Of a stretch of 64,000 bases of DNA, positions 16,414 to 25,192 are shown one piece after another. The notes beneath the pieces were generated by a model, which searched no databases, was not told the DNA's origin, and saw only the letters and a program-made list of their open reading frames with translations. Positions within the stretch are counted from its first letter, which is position 1. Every line of letters starts with the position of its first letter. The translations under genes were made by a program, and so were the position numbers. Location: assembly GCA_001507425.1 (NCBI GenBank), contig LMAJ01000023.1, positions 20,305 to 84,304 on the forward strand, in the 5' to 3' direction. This DNA is from Flavobacteriaceae bacterium CRH (GTDB taxonomy: Bacteria > Bacteroidota > Bacteroidia > Flavobacteriales > Flavobacteriaceae).

Positions 16414-16908
16414 ATGAGCGAAAATCTAGAACAATCATTTGTTGCGCAATTGCAGGCAAATCAGAATATAATCCACAAGATTTGTAGATTATATACTGCC
16501 GGCGAAGATGCTCACAAAGATTTGTTTCAGGAAATAACAATTCAGCTCTGGAAAGCGTATCCAAAATTTAGAGGCGACAGTAAATTTTCGACCTGGACGT
16601 ATCGCGTCGCTTTAAACACTGCTATTACCTTATACCGAAAAACCAAACGTACCATATCGACCGTAGAATATGAAAGTCATCAGCATTTTGTAAAAGATGT
16701 TGATTACAATTATGAAGAAGAAGAACAGATAAAATTGATGTACAAAGCGGTTTATCAGCTTAATGACATCGAAAAAGCATTAGTTTTTATGTACTTAGAA
16801 GACAAAGATTATCAAGAAATAGCTGAAACCCTGGGAATCAGCGAAGTGAATGCACGTGTGAAAATGAACAGAATAAAGGGAAAACTTAAAAAGATACTAA
16901 ATCCTTAA
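16414..16908 (+). CDS. ECF-type RNA polymerase sigma factor
   Basis: 164 aa with region 2 (about residues 20-85: DLFQEITIQLWKAYPKF, FSTWTYRVALNTA) and region 4 (about 105-160: YLEDKDYQEIAETLGISEVNARVKMNRIKGKL). The lack of regions 1 and 3 and the length place it among extracytoplasmic function sigma factors. The membrane protein starting 8 bp downstream is its likely anti-sigma or signalling partner. The regulon is unknown. Confidence 0.92.
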   Translation: MSENLEQSFVAQLQANQNIIHKICRLYTAGEDAHKDLFQEITIQLWKAYPKFRGDSKFSTWTYRVALNTAITLYRKTKRTISTVEYESHQHFVKDVDYNYEEEEQIKLMYKAVYQLNDIEKALVFMYLEDKDYQEIAETLGISEVNARVKMNRIKGKLKKILNP

Positions 16909-16916
16909 AAATTATT

Positions 16917-17549
16917 ATGAAAGAACTGGATTTACTAAAAAAAGACTGGAAAAAGAACTCGGATTCTTTTGAGCAAATTTCTGAAACGGAAATCTATAAA
17001 ATGATACACAAAAAATCATCTTCTATTGTAAAATGGATTTTGATTATCAGTATTTTGGAGATTCTGTTTTGGACGGTTTCAAACTTCTTTTTCAGTACAG
17101 ATGAGATGCTGATTAAGATAAATCACGCAGAAATGATATTTTATCTTGAACTCCTCACCTATTTTAATTATGTTGTAGTACTGATCTTTGTGTATTTTTT
17201 CTACAAAAGCTACAAAACAATCTCAACTACAGGATCTACAAAGTTGTTGATGAGCAGCATTTTAAAAACCCGAAAAACGGTTCAGTATTATGTTTGGTAT
17301 AATCTCGGAATGGCTGTTTTAAGCTCTATCATTAGCGTTTTTATTGCCTTTGTCTACAATCCCGAAATGGATTTTTTAAGAGATAAACTAGCTACAAATG
17401 GCAAAGCAATGTTTATCACTGTCGGAATTTTGTTTCTGGTAACATTAGCATTTTTAGGGATATTCTGGTGCTTTTACAGATTGCTATACGGAACCCTATT
17501 ACGCAGATTGTATACTAATTACAAAGAATTGAAGAAAATTGATTTTTAG
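16917..17549 (+). CDS. Membrane protein partner of the ECF sigma factor
   Basis: 210 aa. A charged N-terminal segment of about 38 residues (LLKKDWKKNSDSFEQIS) is followed by four predicted membrane helices (about residues 39-60, 78-99, 129-148 and 160-182). The layout, a cytoplasmic helix region then membrane helices, together with co-transcription 8 bp behind a sigma factor, suggests an anti-sigma factor. I see no zinc anti-sigma HxxxCxxC motif. Function is inferred from context only. Confidence 0.75.
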   Translation: MKELDLLKKDWKKNSDSFEQISETEIYKMIHKKSSSIVKWILIISILEILFWTVSNFFFSTDEMLIKINHAEMIFYLELLTYFNYVVVLIFVYFFYKSYKTISTTGSTKLLMSSILKTRKTVQYYVWYNLGMAVLSSIISVFIAFVYNPEMDFLRDKLATNGKAMFITVGILFLVTLAFLGIFWCFYRLLYGTLLRRLYTNYKELKKIDF

Positions 17550-17552
17550 AAA

Positions 17553-17598
17553 AGCTACTAAGGTTCTGAGGCGCTAAGTTGCTAAGTTATTTAGCTGC
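17553..17598. repeat. Dispersed repeat, family B
   Basis: Contains CTAAGGTTCTGAGGCGCTAA followed by GTTGCTAAGTTA. A reverse-complement copy of the core is at 37590-37630 and a weaker one at 19789-19822. It sits between convergent gene ends (17549 and 17623). Confidence 0.6.
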
Positions 17599-17622
17599 TC
17601 TATCTTCTAAAATCTAAAATCT

Positions 17623-18432
17623 CTAGTATTCCCATCTTCTTAACTTATTCAGCTCTTCTTGAACTTTAATTTCTTCTGCCGGAATAACTTTTAAGAATGA
17701 TGGATGTTGTTCGATGGCATATTCTACTTTTTCAACGATTTCATCGATAGTATCGTTTTCATAATCAATATCGAGAGGTTCTTTGATGATAAACGATTGT
17801 AGAATTCCCTTCTTTTTCATTCGGAGACCTTTTTTATCAAACGAACGACGAAAACCATCAATCACGATTGGTATTACGATAGGTTTATGTTGTTTGATGA
17901 TATGTGCAGTTCCTTTACGAACTGGTTTAAACGATTTTGTTGTTCCTTGCGGAAACGTAATTACCCAGCCATCTTCAAGTGCAATTTTAATATTCTCTGT
18001 ATCATTTGGGTTAACGTCACGTTTTTCAGTTACATCAACACCTTTTGCGCGCCAGGTTCTTTCTACGGTAATTGCCCCAACATAAGCCAGAATTCTTGGC
18101 AATAAACCTGCTTGCATTGTTTCTTTGGCAGCAACATAATATAAGTTCATTTTTGGCTGCCACAAATAACCAATATTTTTAATATTATCCTCACGTCCGC
18201 TTAAGCTTGCGTTAAAAACATGAAACATGGCTACAACATCTGCAAAATAAGTCTGATGATTAGAGATAAACAATACATTGTTTTCAGGCAAAGTTTTAAT
18301 AATTTCAGACCCTTCAATCTGCAAATCATTAAACCCTCTATATCTTCGGTGCGTCATTGCGCCCAAAATACGGATTAACCATTTTTTGATAAATAATATA
18401 TGTCCGAAAGGATTTCGCTTAAACAATCCCAT
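17623..18432 (-). CDS. 1-acylglycerol-3-phosphate acyltransferase family protein (PlsC)
   Basis: 269 aa. The acyltransferase motif begins at N58-H59 and reaches D65 in NHQTYFAD, so the spacing is H-X5-D and not the usual H-X4-D. The second block is FPQGTTKS, with glutamine where most relatives have FPEGT. A third block PIVIPIVIDGF fits the family. The expected reaction is acylation of lysophosphatidate to phosphatidate at the inner membrane. The two substitutions may be a subgroup trait; the exact acceptor is uncertain. It has a consensus promoter at 18464-18492. Confidence 0.85.
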   Translation of the reverse strand: MGLFKRNPFGHILFIKKWLIRILGAMTHRRYRGFNDLQIEGSEIIKTLPENNVLFISNHQTYFADVVAMFHVFNASLSGREDNIKNIGYLWQPKMNLYYVAAKETMQAGLLPRILAYVGAITVERTWRAKGVDVTEKRDVNPNDTENIKIALEDGWVITFPQGTTKSFKPVRKGTAHIIKQHKPIVIPIVIDGFRRSFDKKGLRMKKKGILQSFIIKEPLDIDYENDTIDEIVEKVEYAIEQHPSFLKVIPAEEIKVQEELNKLRRWEY

Positions 18433-18463
18433 AGCTGTCTTATTATGTTTTTTTGTTCATTCG

Positions 18464-18492
18464 CAAACATACAAAATATATTCATTTGGCAA
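18464..18492 (-). promoter_or_regulatory. Promoter of the plsC-like gene
   Basis: Minus strand TTG (18492-18490), 18-bp spacer, TATGTTTG (18471-18464), 31 bp before the start codon. Confidence 0.65.
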
Positions 18493-18558
18493 TACTAATA
18501 AACAATTTCAAAAAGAAATTGATATCTTAATGAATATCAAATTGTTAATTTTATGCAT

Positions 18559-19215
18559 TTACAATTTTTCATTAAAAGCAATTTTCAAAACTTCTCTTAG
18601 TTCGCTTAATATCATTGCGGTTGCTCCCCAAACAATATGATTTTGAATATTGAATGCCGGAACCAAAATATTGTTTCCATAAGAAGTTGACAATTTGGCT
18701 TCGATAATAATTTCATCATTTAGAAAAACCGAAAGCGGGAGCTCAATAATATCTGCTACTTCTCTCTCGTCCGGATGAAATAAAAGTTCTTCTTTTGAAA
18801 TTCCTAAAAAAGGATGCACTAAAAAGTTACTTGGCGGAATGTACATTGGTGAAAACTCCTTAATAATTTCGATATTTTCAGACAAAACACCAACTTCTTC
18901 TTGTGTTTCACGCAAAGCTGTATCTTTAAATGAGGCATCAAAAGTTTCATATTTCCCGCCAGGAAAAGCTATTTGCGACGAATGAACGCCATTATACGCA
19001 TTCCTAACTATTAAAACTAAATGCGTTTTTCCGTTTTTTGGATAAAACAACATCATAACGGCAGCAATTCTCGGATTTATAGTCTTTAAATCCATGTTTT
19101 TTAATGCTTCTGCACGCTCTTTTGGAGCCATTTTTATGTGTGCGGCTTCAGCAGGAAGTTCAACCGGAATTAAATTAGGAACATATTGCAAAAAATCTTG
19201 AAAATCCATATTCAA
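18559..19215 (-). CDS. Nudix hydrolase, CoA pyrophosphatase type
   Basis: 218 aa. The Nudix box reads FPGGKYE, then TALRETQEEVGV, with the longer spacing seen in the CoA pyrophosphatase subgroup (NUDT7/YeaB). IAAVMMLFYPKNG precedes it as the beta-sheet core. Family members cleave CoA or acyl-CoA to 3',5'-ADP and phosphopantetheine, and may limit oxidised CoA. It is 126 bp upstream of the PlsC gene on the same strand; since that gene has its own promoter they need not be co-transcribed. Confidence 0.9.
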   Translation of the reverse strand: MNMDFQDFLQYVPNLIPVELPAEAAHIKMAPKERAEALKNMDLKTINPRIAAVMMLFYPKNGKTHLVLIVRNAYNGVHSSQIAFPGGKYETFDASFKDTALRETQEEVGVLSENIEIIKEFSPMYIPPSNFLVHPFLGISKEELLFHPDEREVADIIELPLSVFLNDEIIIEAKLSTSYGNNILVPAFNIQNHIVWGATAMILSELREVLKIAFNEKL

Positions 19216-19346
19216 AGTTTATTTTTGTACTATTAAATTCCATCTAAAATTTTCAAATGAGAATTTTAAAAAAGAATTTCAAATAAAATATAAATATAGT
19301 CCAGAAAACGCGGTTCTACAAGTTTTCTAAATCTAAAGCAATAAAA

Positions 19347-19781
19347 ATGTACAGTAGAGAAGAATCACAAAAATTAAAAAGAGAGTTTTGGGTGGCTTTC
19401 GCCGAAAAATATCCACGCAAATGGGTACTTTATGATACCAAAATTAAAGACTTCTCTTTTAAATTTTATGTAGACAATAAAAAAGCACAGGTTTTAATTG
19501 ATATTGAGCCTCGAAGTGATGAAAAACGTAATGCATACTTTGAAAAAATAGAAGCTTTAAAAAATATCTTAGAAGAAGAATTTATTAAAGATCTGGTTTT
19601 CGAAAAAAATCACACTTTAGAAAGCGGCAAAACCATTAGCCGCATTTGGGTCGAAAAACAAGGAGTTGGCTTTAGCAACCGCAATAATTGGGATGCGATT
19701 TTTGAATTCTTTTTTGAAAAAATGCACGCTCTTGAAATGTTTTATTTAGAATATGACGAGTTTATAAAGGATATTGCTTAG
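19347..19781 (+). CDS. DUF4268 domain protein
   Basis: 144 aa, soluble. The whole protein matches the small DUF4268 family, with REFWVAFAEKYPRKWVLYDT, VDNKKAQVLIDIEPR and the C-terminal RNNWDAIFEFFFEKM. The fold and function are unknown; larger relatives sometimes occur with nuclease-like domains, but none is fused here. A TATTTTTG element at 19220-19227 is the nearest candidate promoter, giving a leader of about 110 bases. Confidence 0.82.
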   Translation: MYSREESQKLKREFWVAFAEKYPRKWVLYDTKIKDFSFKFYVDNKKAQVLIDIEPRSDEKRNAYFEKIEALKNILEEEFIKDLVFEKNHTLESGKTISRIWVEKQGVGFSNRNNWDAIFEFFFEKMHALEMFYLEYDEFIKDIA

Positions 19782-19788
19782 CTAAAAT

Positions 19789-19822
19789 TATGAGGCTCTG
19801 AGATGCTAAGTTTCAAAGTTTT
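19789..19822. repeat. Weak dispersed repeat, family B
   Basis: TGAGGCTCTGAGATGCTAAG shares the GAG-CTCTGAG-x-GCTAAG pattern with the copy at 17553-17598, again just after a stop codon. Confidence 0.4.
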
Positions 19823-19830
19823 TAATACAA

Positions 19831-19876
19831 CAACAAACCCGACAGATTAAAAAAACTGTCGGGTTTGTTGGTTTTT
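19831..19876 (+). terminator. Terminator after DUF4268
   Basis: 15-bp perfect arms (19831-19845, 19856-19870) with core AAACCCGACAG and a T run. The same core forms the terminator at 27186-27217. Confidence 0.88.
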
Positions 19877-20006
19877 ATCTAATTTATTTAAATTGCAAAT
19901 ATTTATACATACACATTGATTAAAAGCTAATTATTATTCAATTTAAGAGTTAAAAAATAATTAATAAAGAAATACTTATAATAGATACAAATTAGGTCAA
20001 AATTTT

Positions 20007-20014
20007 TATATTTG
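20007..20014 (+). promoter_or_regulatory. -7 promoter element for the TPR-MORN operon
   Basis: TATATTTG fits TAnnTTTG exactly, 17 bp before the ATG at 20032. No TTG is seen at the proper distance. Confidence 0.5.
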
Positions 20015-20031
20015 AAAAACCTAAATCCATA

Positions 20032-23000
20032 ATGAGAAAAATTTTATTGGTGTTTTTTTTAGTTTCATTTTCAAAAAACTATGCACAAATTGATTATGCT
20101 TATGTTTATAATAATGACTCCATAATCAAAAAAGGTGTTAACTTTTATGATGCTGAAAAATATGACGAAGCTTTAAAAGAATTTCATAAAATAAGCAAAC
20201 TAGATCCCAAATATCTTAATGCTCAATACGAAATTGCATTAACACTTAGTGCTCAGGATAAAAAAACCGAACTAAAAACTTTTCTTGAAGATTTATACAA
20301 AAGAGGCAAAATGGAGAAAAATCCTGAATTGTATAAACTCTATGCTATATTTTTGAGCAACGAAAAAGAATACGACCTCTCTGAAAAAATCTTTACAGAA
20401 GGAGAAAAATATTTACCTAATTCTTCAACTTTTCTATACAATTTTGCCGTTTTGTATGTTCGAAAAAAAGAACCGCAAAAGGCTGTTGATATACTTAAAC
20501 GTATTATAACAAATAATCCTAATCATGCTTCATCGCATTATTTATTGGGCAGCATAGCTTTTGAAAACGGAAAGATAACAGAAGGAACTCTCGCATTAAT
20601 GAGTTATCTTATTATTGCTCCTACTGGACAGTTTGCCAGTGAGGCAGTTGTTCAGTTAAATGCTAATTACGGACAAAATTATCTTACGGAAAACAAACTC
20701 GTTTTTTCGAAATCCGGAGATAATTTTGAAGAAATTGAAACTATTTTAAGAAACCAATTACCCTTAAAAAAAGTTTATAAAATAAAATCGAGTATTGACG
20801 ATGTACTTACGCGTCAGGTACAAGCCGTTGCAGAATATACTGCAGAACACAAAATAGGCGACGGATTTTTTGAAACTACATACATGCCCTGGGTAAAACA
20901 AATGGTTGAAAAAAATCAGCTTGAAGGATACTCTTATTACAGCTTGCTTTCTCTCGAAGATAAAATTGGTAAAGAACTAAATAAACAAAAGAAAAAAATA
21001 ACTTCTTTTATCGATGATTATGTAACAAAAGATCTTTGGTCTGCTTTTGGAAAAAGAAAACTAGACCTTTTTGGCAAAGAAGAAGAGGTAATTGTTTCTA
21101 TTCGTAACGAAAGACCTTATATAATTGGAAAACAAACCAATGGAGAATTTCAGGGAAAATGTAAATATTTGAATGTTTACGGGAATTTAAATGGTGAACT
21201 TAATTTTATAGATGGAAATTTAGACGGTTTACAAAAGTATTATGATGAAGATGGAAAACTTACTGAAGAAAAATACTTTACTGCAGGAAAATTAAATGGA
21301 AAAAGAACTACATATTATGAGAATGGAAATATTTCATTGACCGAAATTTATAAAGATGATAAACTTAACGGTATATGCACTTCTTATTTTCCTAACGGAG
21401 GTAAAAATTGCGAAATAAATTTTACAAACGGTGAAAGAGACGGAAACCTTATTTGTTTGTACGAAGCAGGAACCAAGAAAAACGAAATTGATTACACAAG
21501 CGGAAAACTTAGTGGCAAATACAATATTTATAATGAAATTGGAGCTTTGACAGAAACTTATAATTGTGTCAATGATAAAATTGAAGGAAACTATGTGGAA
21601 TACTTTGACGGTAAAACTGTAAAAGCTGAAGCTGTTTATAAAAATGGTTTAGTTGAAGGATCTTATAAATTTTATAATGTCAATAAAGGATTAGAAAAAG
21701 AAAATATCTATGCATTAGGCGAAATTGTAAAGTCTACAGATTATTTTGAAAATGGCAAAAAATCATATGAAAGCCTCTATAACAAAGGAGAGATTGAAAC
21801 ATATAGCTTTTTTGATATTTACGGAAATAAATATTTTGAAGAAAAATATAAATCGGGAGAATTAAAATCCGGTCTTCAGTTTAGTGCAAATGACACGAAA
21901 GGAGTTCCGGTTAATGTGACCAAAAAAAGTTTTGAATTGAAAAACTTTGATGGTACACTCCGAATTAAAGGTGCTTTTGAAAAAGGTAAAAAAACCGGCG
22001 AATGGAATTATTTATATGCATCTGGAATACCAAGATTAAAAGAGTTTTATATCAGTGGAAAAACAAACGGTATAAGTACAAATTATAATATGAATGGTGA
22101 TCTTTCGAGTAAAAACAATTTTACAAATGATACTATAAATGGTCGCTACGAAGTTTATGACGGAGATAAAGTAAGTCAGCTTTTTAACTATGAAAAAGGA
22201 GAACAAAATGGACCTTATCAAACATTTTATTCAGACGGAGCTGTTAGCACTGAAGGATATATGGTAGAAAGCGATATTGAATTTGATAAATTTACTTATT
22301 CTCAAAACGGAAGTATTTCTAATATTGAACATTACATAAGTAGTTATTTGAGCAATCGAAAAACATTTGACCTTAAAGGAAAACAGGAAAATGATATTGA
22401 CTTTAAGAACAAAACAGGAAAATTTACTTTTTCTTTTCAAAATGGCGCCTACAGCAAAAATTATGAATTGAAAAACGGGATCTTAAACGGGAAATTCAGT
22501 TCTTATGATAAATCTAAAACTGCTATAGTCGAAGCCGAATATATTAATGGAAAACTTCATAATTCATATAAAGAATACTCTCCTGTAGGTTCTATTCTTA
22601 TAGAGAAAAATTACTATTGCGGAAAATTAAACGGGCTTACTAAATATTATGATTACGTTGGAAATTTAAGATTAACAGAAGAGCATAATTTTGGCGTTGA
22701 AAACGGAAAAACAATTCGTTATTATAATAATAAATCAAAAATGATCGAATACAACCAAATCAATGGTGCAATTGTGGGCGAAACTACTTATTTTAATCAA
22801 AAAGGAGAACCTATTGTAATTATTGGTTATGATAATAATGTTGCGACGTATTTTATCCGAAAAAATAAAACAGGGGAACTAAATGAAAAGGTTAATATCG
22901 AAAATCAAACTGCCGAAATCTTGTCTTCATATCCAAATGGAAAAATCGCTATTCAATTTAAGCTTGACAAAGGAAGCATAAACAGCAGGTTTATCATCAA

Positions 23001-23283
23001 TAATATAGAAGGAAAATTAGAATATGAGTGTACATACAGAAACAGTAGTTTAGAAGGCGAAAGAATAGAATATTATACCAACGGAAAACCATTTAAAAAA
23101 GAAAATTTTATCAACAATTCATTCGAAGGCAAACAACAATACTTTAAGCAAGACGGACAACTTTGGGCTGAAATATCATTGAAAAGTGATGAATTACACG
23201 GTAATGCACTAATTTATAACGCTGGGAAACTAGTAGAAACAAAAAAATATGATTCAGATGAATTGGTCGATATTATCAAATAA
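20032..23283 (+). CDS. Large exported TPR and MORN-repeat (YwqK-like) protein
   Basis: 1083 aa with a signal peptide (residues 1-19, ending NYAQ). Residues about 30-200 are TPR-like helical repeats (YDEALKEFHKISKLDP, YLNAQYEIALTLSAQ, PQKAVDILKRIITNNP). From about residue 360 to the C-terminus there are some two dozen MORN_2 repeats of 20-24 residues, with the form G-x-NG-x-YY-x-NG-K-x-E-x-Y (for example GKLNGKRTTYYENGNIS). MORN_2 repeats form open beta sheets; their bacterial ligand is unknown. It leads a three-gene unit with overlapping junctions, the next two encoding transglutaminase-fold exported proteins, so the three are likely to act together in the envelope. Confidence 0.85.
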   Translation: MRKILLVFFLVSFSKNYAQIDYAYVYNNDSIIKKGVNFYDAEKYDEALKEFHKISKLDPKYLNAQYEIALTLSAQDKKTELKTFLEDLYKRGKMEKNPELYKLYAIFLSNEKEYDLSEKIFTEGEKYLPNSSTFLYNFAVLYVRKKEPQKAVDILKRIITNNPNHASSHYLLGSIAFENGKITEGTLALMSYLIIAPTGQFASEAVVQLNANYGQNYLTENKLVFSKSGDNFEEIETILRNQLPLKKVYKIKSSIDDVLTRQVQAVAEYTAEHKIGDGFFETTYMPWVKQMVEKNQLEGYSYYSLLSLEDKIGKELNKQKKKITSFIDDYVTKDLWSAFGKRKLDLFGKEEEVIVSIRNERPYIIGKQTNGEFQGKCKYLNVYGNLNGELNFIDGNLDGLQKYYDEDGKLTEEKYFTAGKLNGKRTTYYENGNISLTEIYKDDKLNGICTSYFPNGGKNCEINFTNGERDGNLICLYEAGTKKNEIDYTSGKLSGKYNIYNEIGALTETYNCVNDKIEGNYVEYFDGKTVKAEAVYKNGLVEGSYKFYNVNKGLEKENIYALGEIVKSTDYFENGKKSYESLYNKGEIETYSFFDIYGNKYFEEKYKSGELKSGLQFSANDTKGVPVNVTKKSFELKNFDGTLRIKGAFEKGKKTGEWNYLYASGIPRLKEFYISGKTNGISTNYNMNGDLSSKNNFTNDTINGRYEVYDGDKVSQLFNYEKGEQNGPYQTFYSDGAVSTEGYMVESDIEFDKFTYSQNGSISNIEHYISSYLSNRKTFDLKGKQENDIDFKNKTGKFTFSFQNGAYSKNYELKNGILNGKFSSYDKSKTAIVEAEYINGKLHNSYKEYSPVGSILIEKNYYCGKLNGLTKYYDYVGNLRLTEEHNFGVENGKTIRYYNNKSKMIEYNQINGAIVGETTYFNQKGEPIVIIGYDNNVATYFIRKNKTGELNEKVNIENQTAEILSSYPNGKIAIQFKLDKGSINSRFIINNIEGKLEYECTYRNSSLEGERIEYYTNGKPFKKENFINNSFEGKQQYFKQDGQLWAEISLKSDELHGNALIYNAGKLVETKKYDSDELVDIIK

Positions 23284-25192
23284 ATTATTTTTTATAATCT
23301 GTTTTTTTGCTTTTTTTTCTATTTCAGTTACAGCACAAAAGTCTTTTCAGGATATAAAAAATGTTTATCCTGATTACAATGAAGTCATTTTAGATAATTC
23401 TGAAACGTATGATATTTCTATAGAAAACAATGCTTTAAAAGTAATACAGGATAATCATGCAGAATCGTTGATTTTAACCCAAAATGGTATATTCAACAAT
23501 AAGGAATCATTTTCTTATTCCGGTCTTATACAATTAAAAAGTTATGAGGCTTATACGGTCATCAATGATAACGGAAAAGAAAAAAAAATAAAAGTTACTC
23601 AAAGCAATGAAAAGCAATCACAGCAAAGTTCAATTTTTTACAATGATGTAAAAGAGCGTCAGCTTATTTTTCCAAATATCGAAACCGGGGCTAAAAAAGT
23701 CTACAATTATCAGACACAATTTTTAGATCCGCATTTGTTGCACAAACATATTTTTGGAGATGTTTTACCCATTCAAAATTCGACTTTAGAAGTTAGGGCA
23801 GAAAAAAATATTGTTATTGATTATAAAATTTTTAATGACCCTAATAACACTATTTCTTTTTCTAAAACCGAAAAAAAAGGAAAATGGGTTTACAAATGGA
23901 CATTATCTGATATAAAAGCAGCCAAATTTGAAGAGGGCTCACCCGGATATTTATATCAGGTACCGCATATAGACTTTTATATAAAAGAATATACTATAAA
24001 CAATAAAACCACTCCCGTTTTAGGAGATGTGTCTGAATTATTCAATTATTACAAAGCATTTGTAAAAGATTTAAACAAAACAGAAGATCCTGATCTTAAA
24101 GCACTTACTTTAGAAATTACACAAAATAAAACTACTGACGAAGAGAAAGTCAAAAGCATTTTTTATTGGGTAAAAGAAAACATAAAATATATTGCTTTCG
24201 AAAATGGTTATGAAGGTTTTATTCCGCGTGAAGCCAGTTTGGTTTTTCATAGAAAGTTTGGCGATTGTAAAGATATGGGCAGCATAATATCGTGTATGGC
24301 GCAATACGCCGGCATAAAAGATGTTACAATTGCTTGGATTGGCACACGAAGTATTCCGTACTCTTATAACGATTTAGCAACTCCAGCAGTTGATAATCAC
24401 ATGATTGCAATCTTTAAAAAAGGTGATACTTATATTTTTTTAGATGGAACAGACAAAGAAACACGTTACGGAATTCCAACTGCTTTTATACAAGGAAAAG
24501 AAGTTTTATTTAGCGAAAACGACCATTATAAAATTTATCCCGTTCCTGTAGTTCCTGCAAATCAAAATGAGGTTAAAGAAACCGTACAATTAAAGATTGA
24601 CAACAACAAATTGATTGGAACTGCAAAGATGGAACGATTTGGTTATAATCGAAGCCATATTTTAATGCAAATTGGAGACGCTTCTAACAAAACGCGTCTT
24701 GAAATGATGAAATCATTAGTATTAAAGGGAAACAATAAGTTTAATTTAAAAGATTTTAAAGAAGAAAATCTGACCGATAAAGATTTACCTTATACCATTG
24801 ATTACAATTTTGAACTTGACAGTTATATTTTGAAAGTCGATAAAGAGATTTACTTAAATTTATTTTTAGACAAATTTTTAGACAATATAATATTAGCAAA
24901 AGACCGCGTTTCGCAATATGAATTTGACTATTTAACACAATTCACAAGCCAGTATGCTGTAGAAATTCCACAAAATTACACCATAAAATACCTTCCTAAA
25001 AATTTTGATTTAGACAATGATTACGTAAAAGCTCATTTTACTTATGAATTGAAGAAAAACATTCTATATCTAAATGTTAGTTTAACACAAAAGAAAATGA
25101 TGTTGAATAAAATCGATTTTGAACCCTGGAACGAAACGATTAAAAAACTAAAAACTAATTATAACGAAACCATAATCTTATTAGAAAAATAA
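23249..25192 (+). CDS. Exported DUF3857/transglutaminase-like protein with intact triad
   Basis: 647 aa from the ATG at 23249, overlapping the previous gene by 35 bp; an ATG at 23258 is equally possible. A signal peptide (about residues 12-29) precedes a DUF3857 beta domain and then a transglutaminase-like core. The catalytic cysteine is C340 in FGDCKDMG, the histidine lies in VDNHMIAIF and the aspartate in FLDGTDK, the expected Cys-His-Asp order. Such domains act as peptidases, peptide N-glycanases or cross-linking enzymes; the substrate here is unknown. Overlap with both neighbours implies translational coupling. Confidence 0.86.
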   Translation: MIQMNWSILSNKLFFIICFFAFFSISVTAQKSFQDIKNVYPDYNEVILDNSETYDISIENNALKVIQDNHAESLILTQNGIFNNKESFSYSGLIQLKSYEAYTVINDNGKEKKIKVTQSNEKQSQQSSIFYNDVKERQLIFPNIETGAKKVYNYQTQFLDPHLLHKHIFGDVLPIQNSTLEVRAEKNIVIDYKIFNDPNNTISFSKTEKKGKWVYKWTLSDIKAAKFEEGSPGYLYQVPHIDFYIKEYTINNKTTPVLGDVSELFNYYKAFVKDLNKTEDPDLKALTLEITQNKTTDEEKVKSIFYWVKENIKYIAFENGYEGFIPREASLVFHRKFGDCKDMGSIISCMAQYAGIKDVTIAWIGTRSIPYSYNDLATPAVDNHMIAIFKKGDTYIFLDGTDKETRYGIPTAFIQGKEVLFSENDHYKIYPVPVVPANQNEVKETVQLKIDNNKLIGTAKMERFGYNRSHILMQIGDASNKTRLEMMKSLVLKGNNKFNLKDFKEENLTDKDLPYTIDYNFELDSYILKVDKEIYLNLFLDKFLDNIILAKDRVSQYEFDYLTQFTSQYAVEIPQNYTIKYLPKNFDLDNDYVKAHFTYELKKNILYLNVSLTQKKMMLNKIDFEPWNETIKKLKTNYNETIILLEK

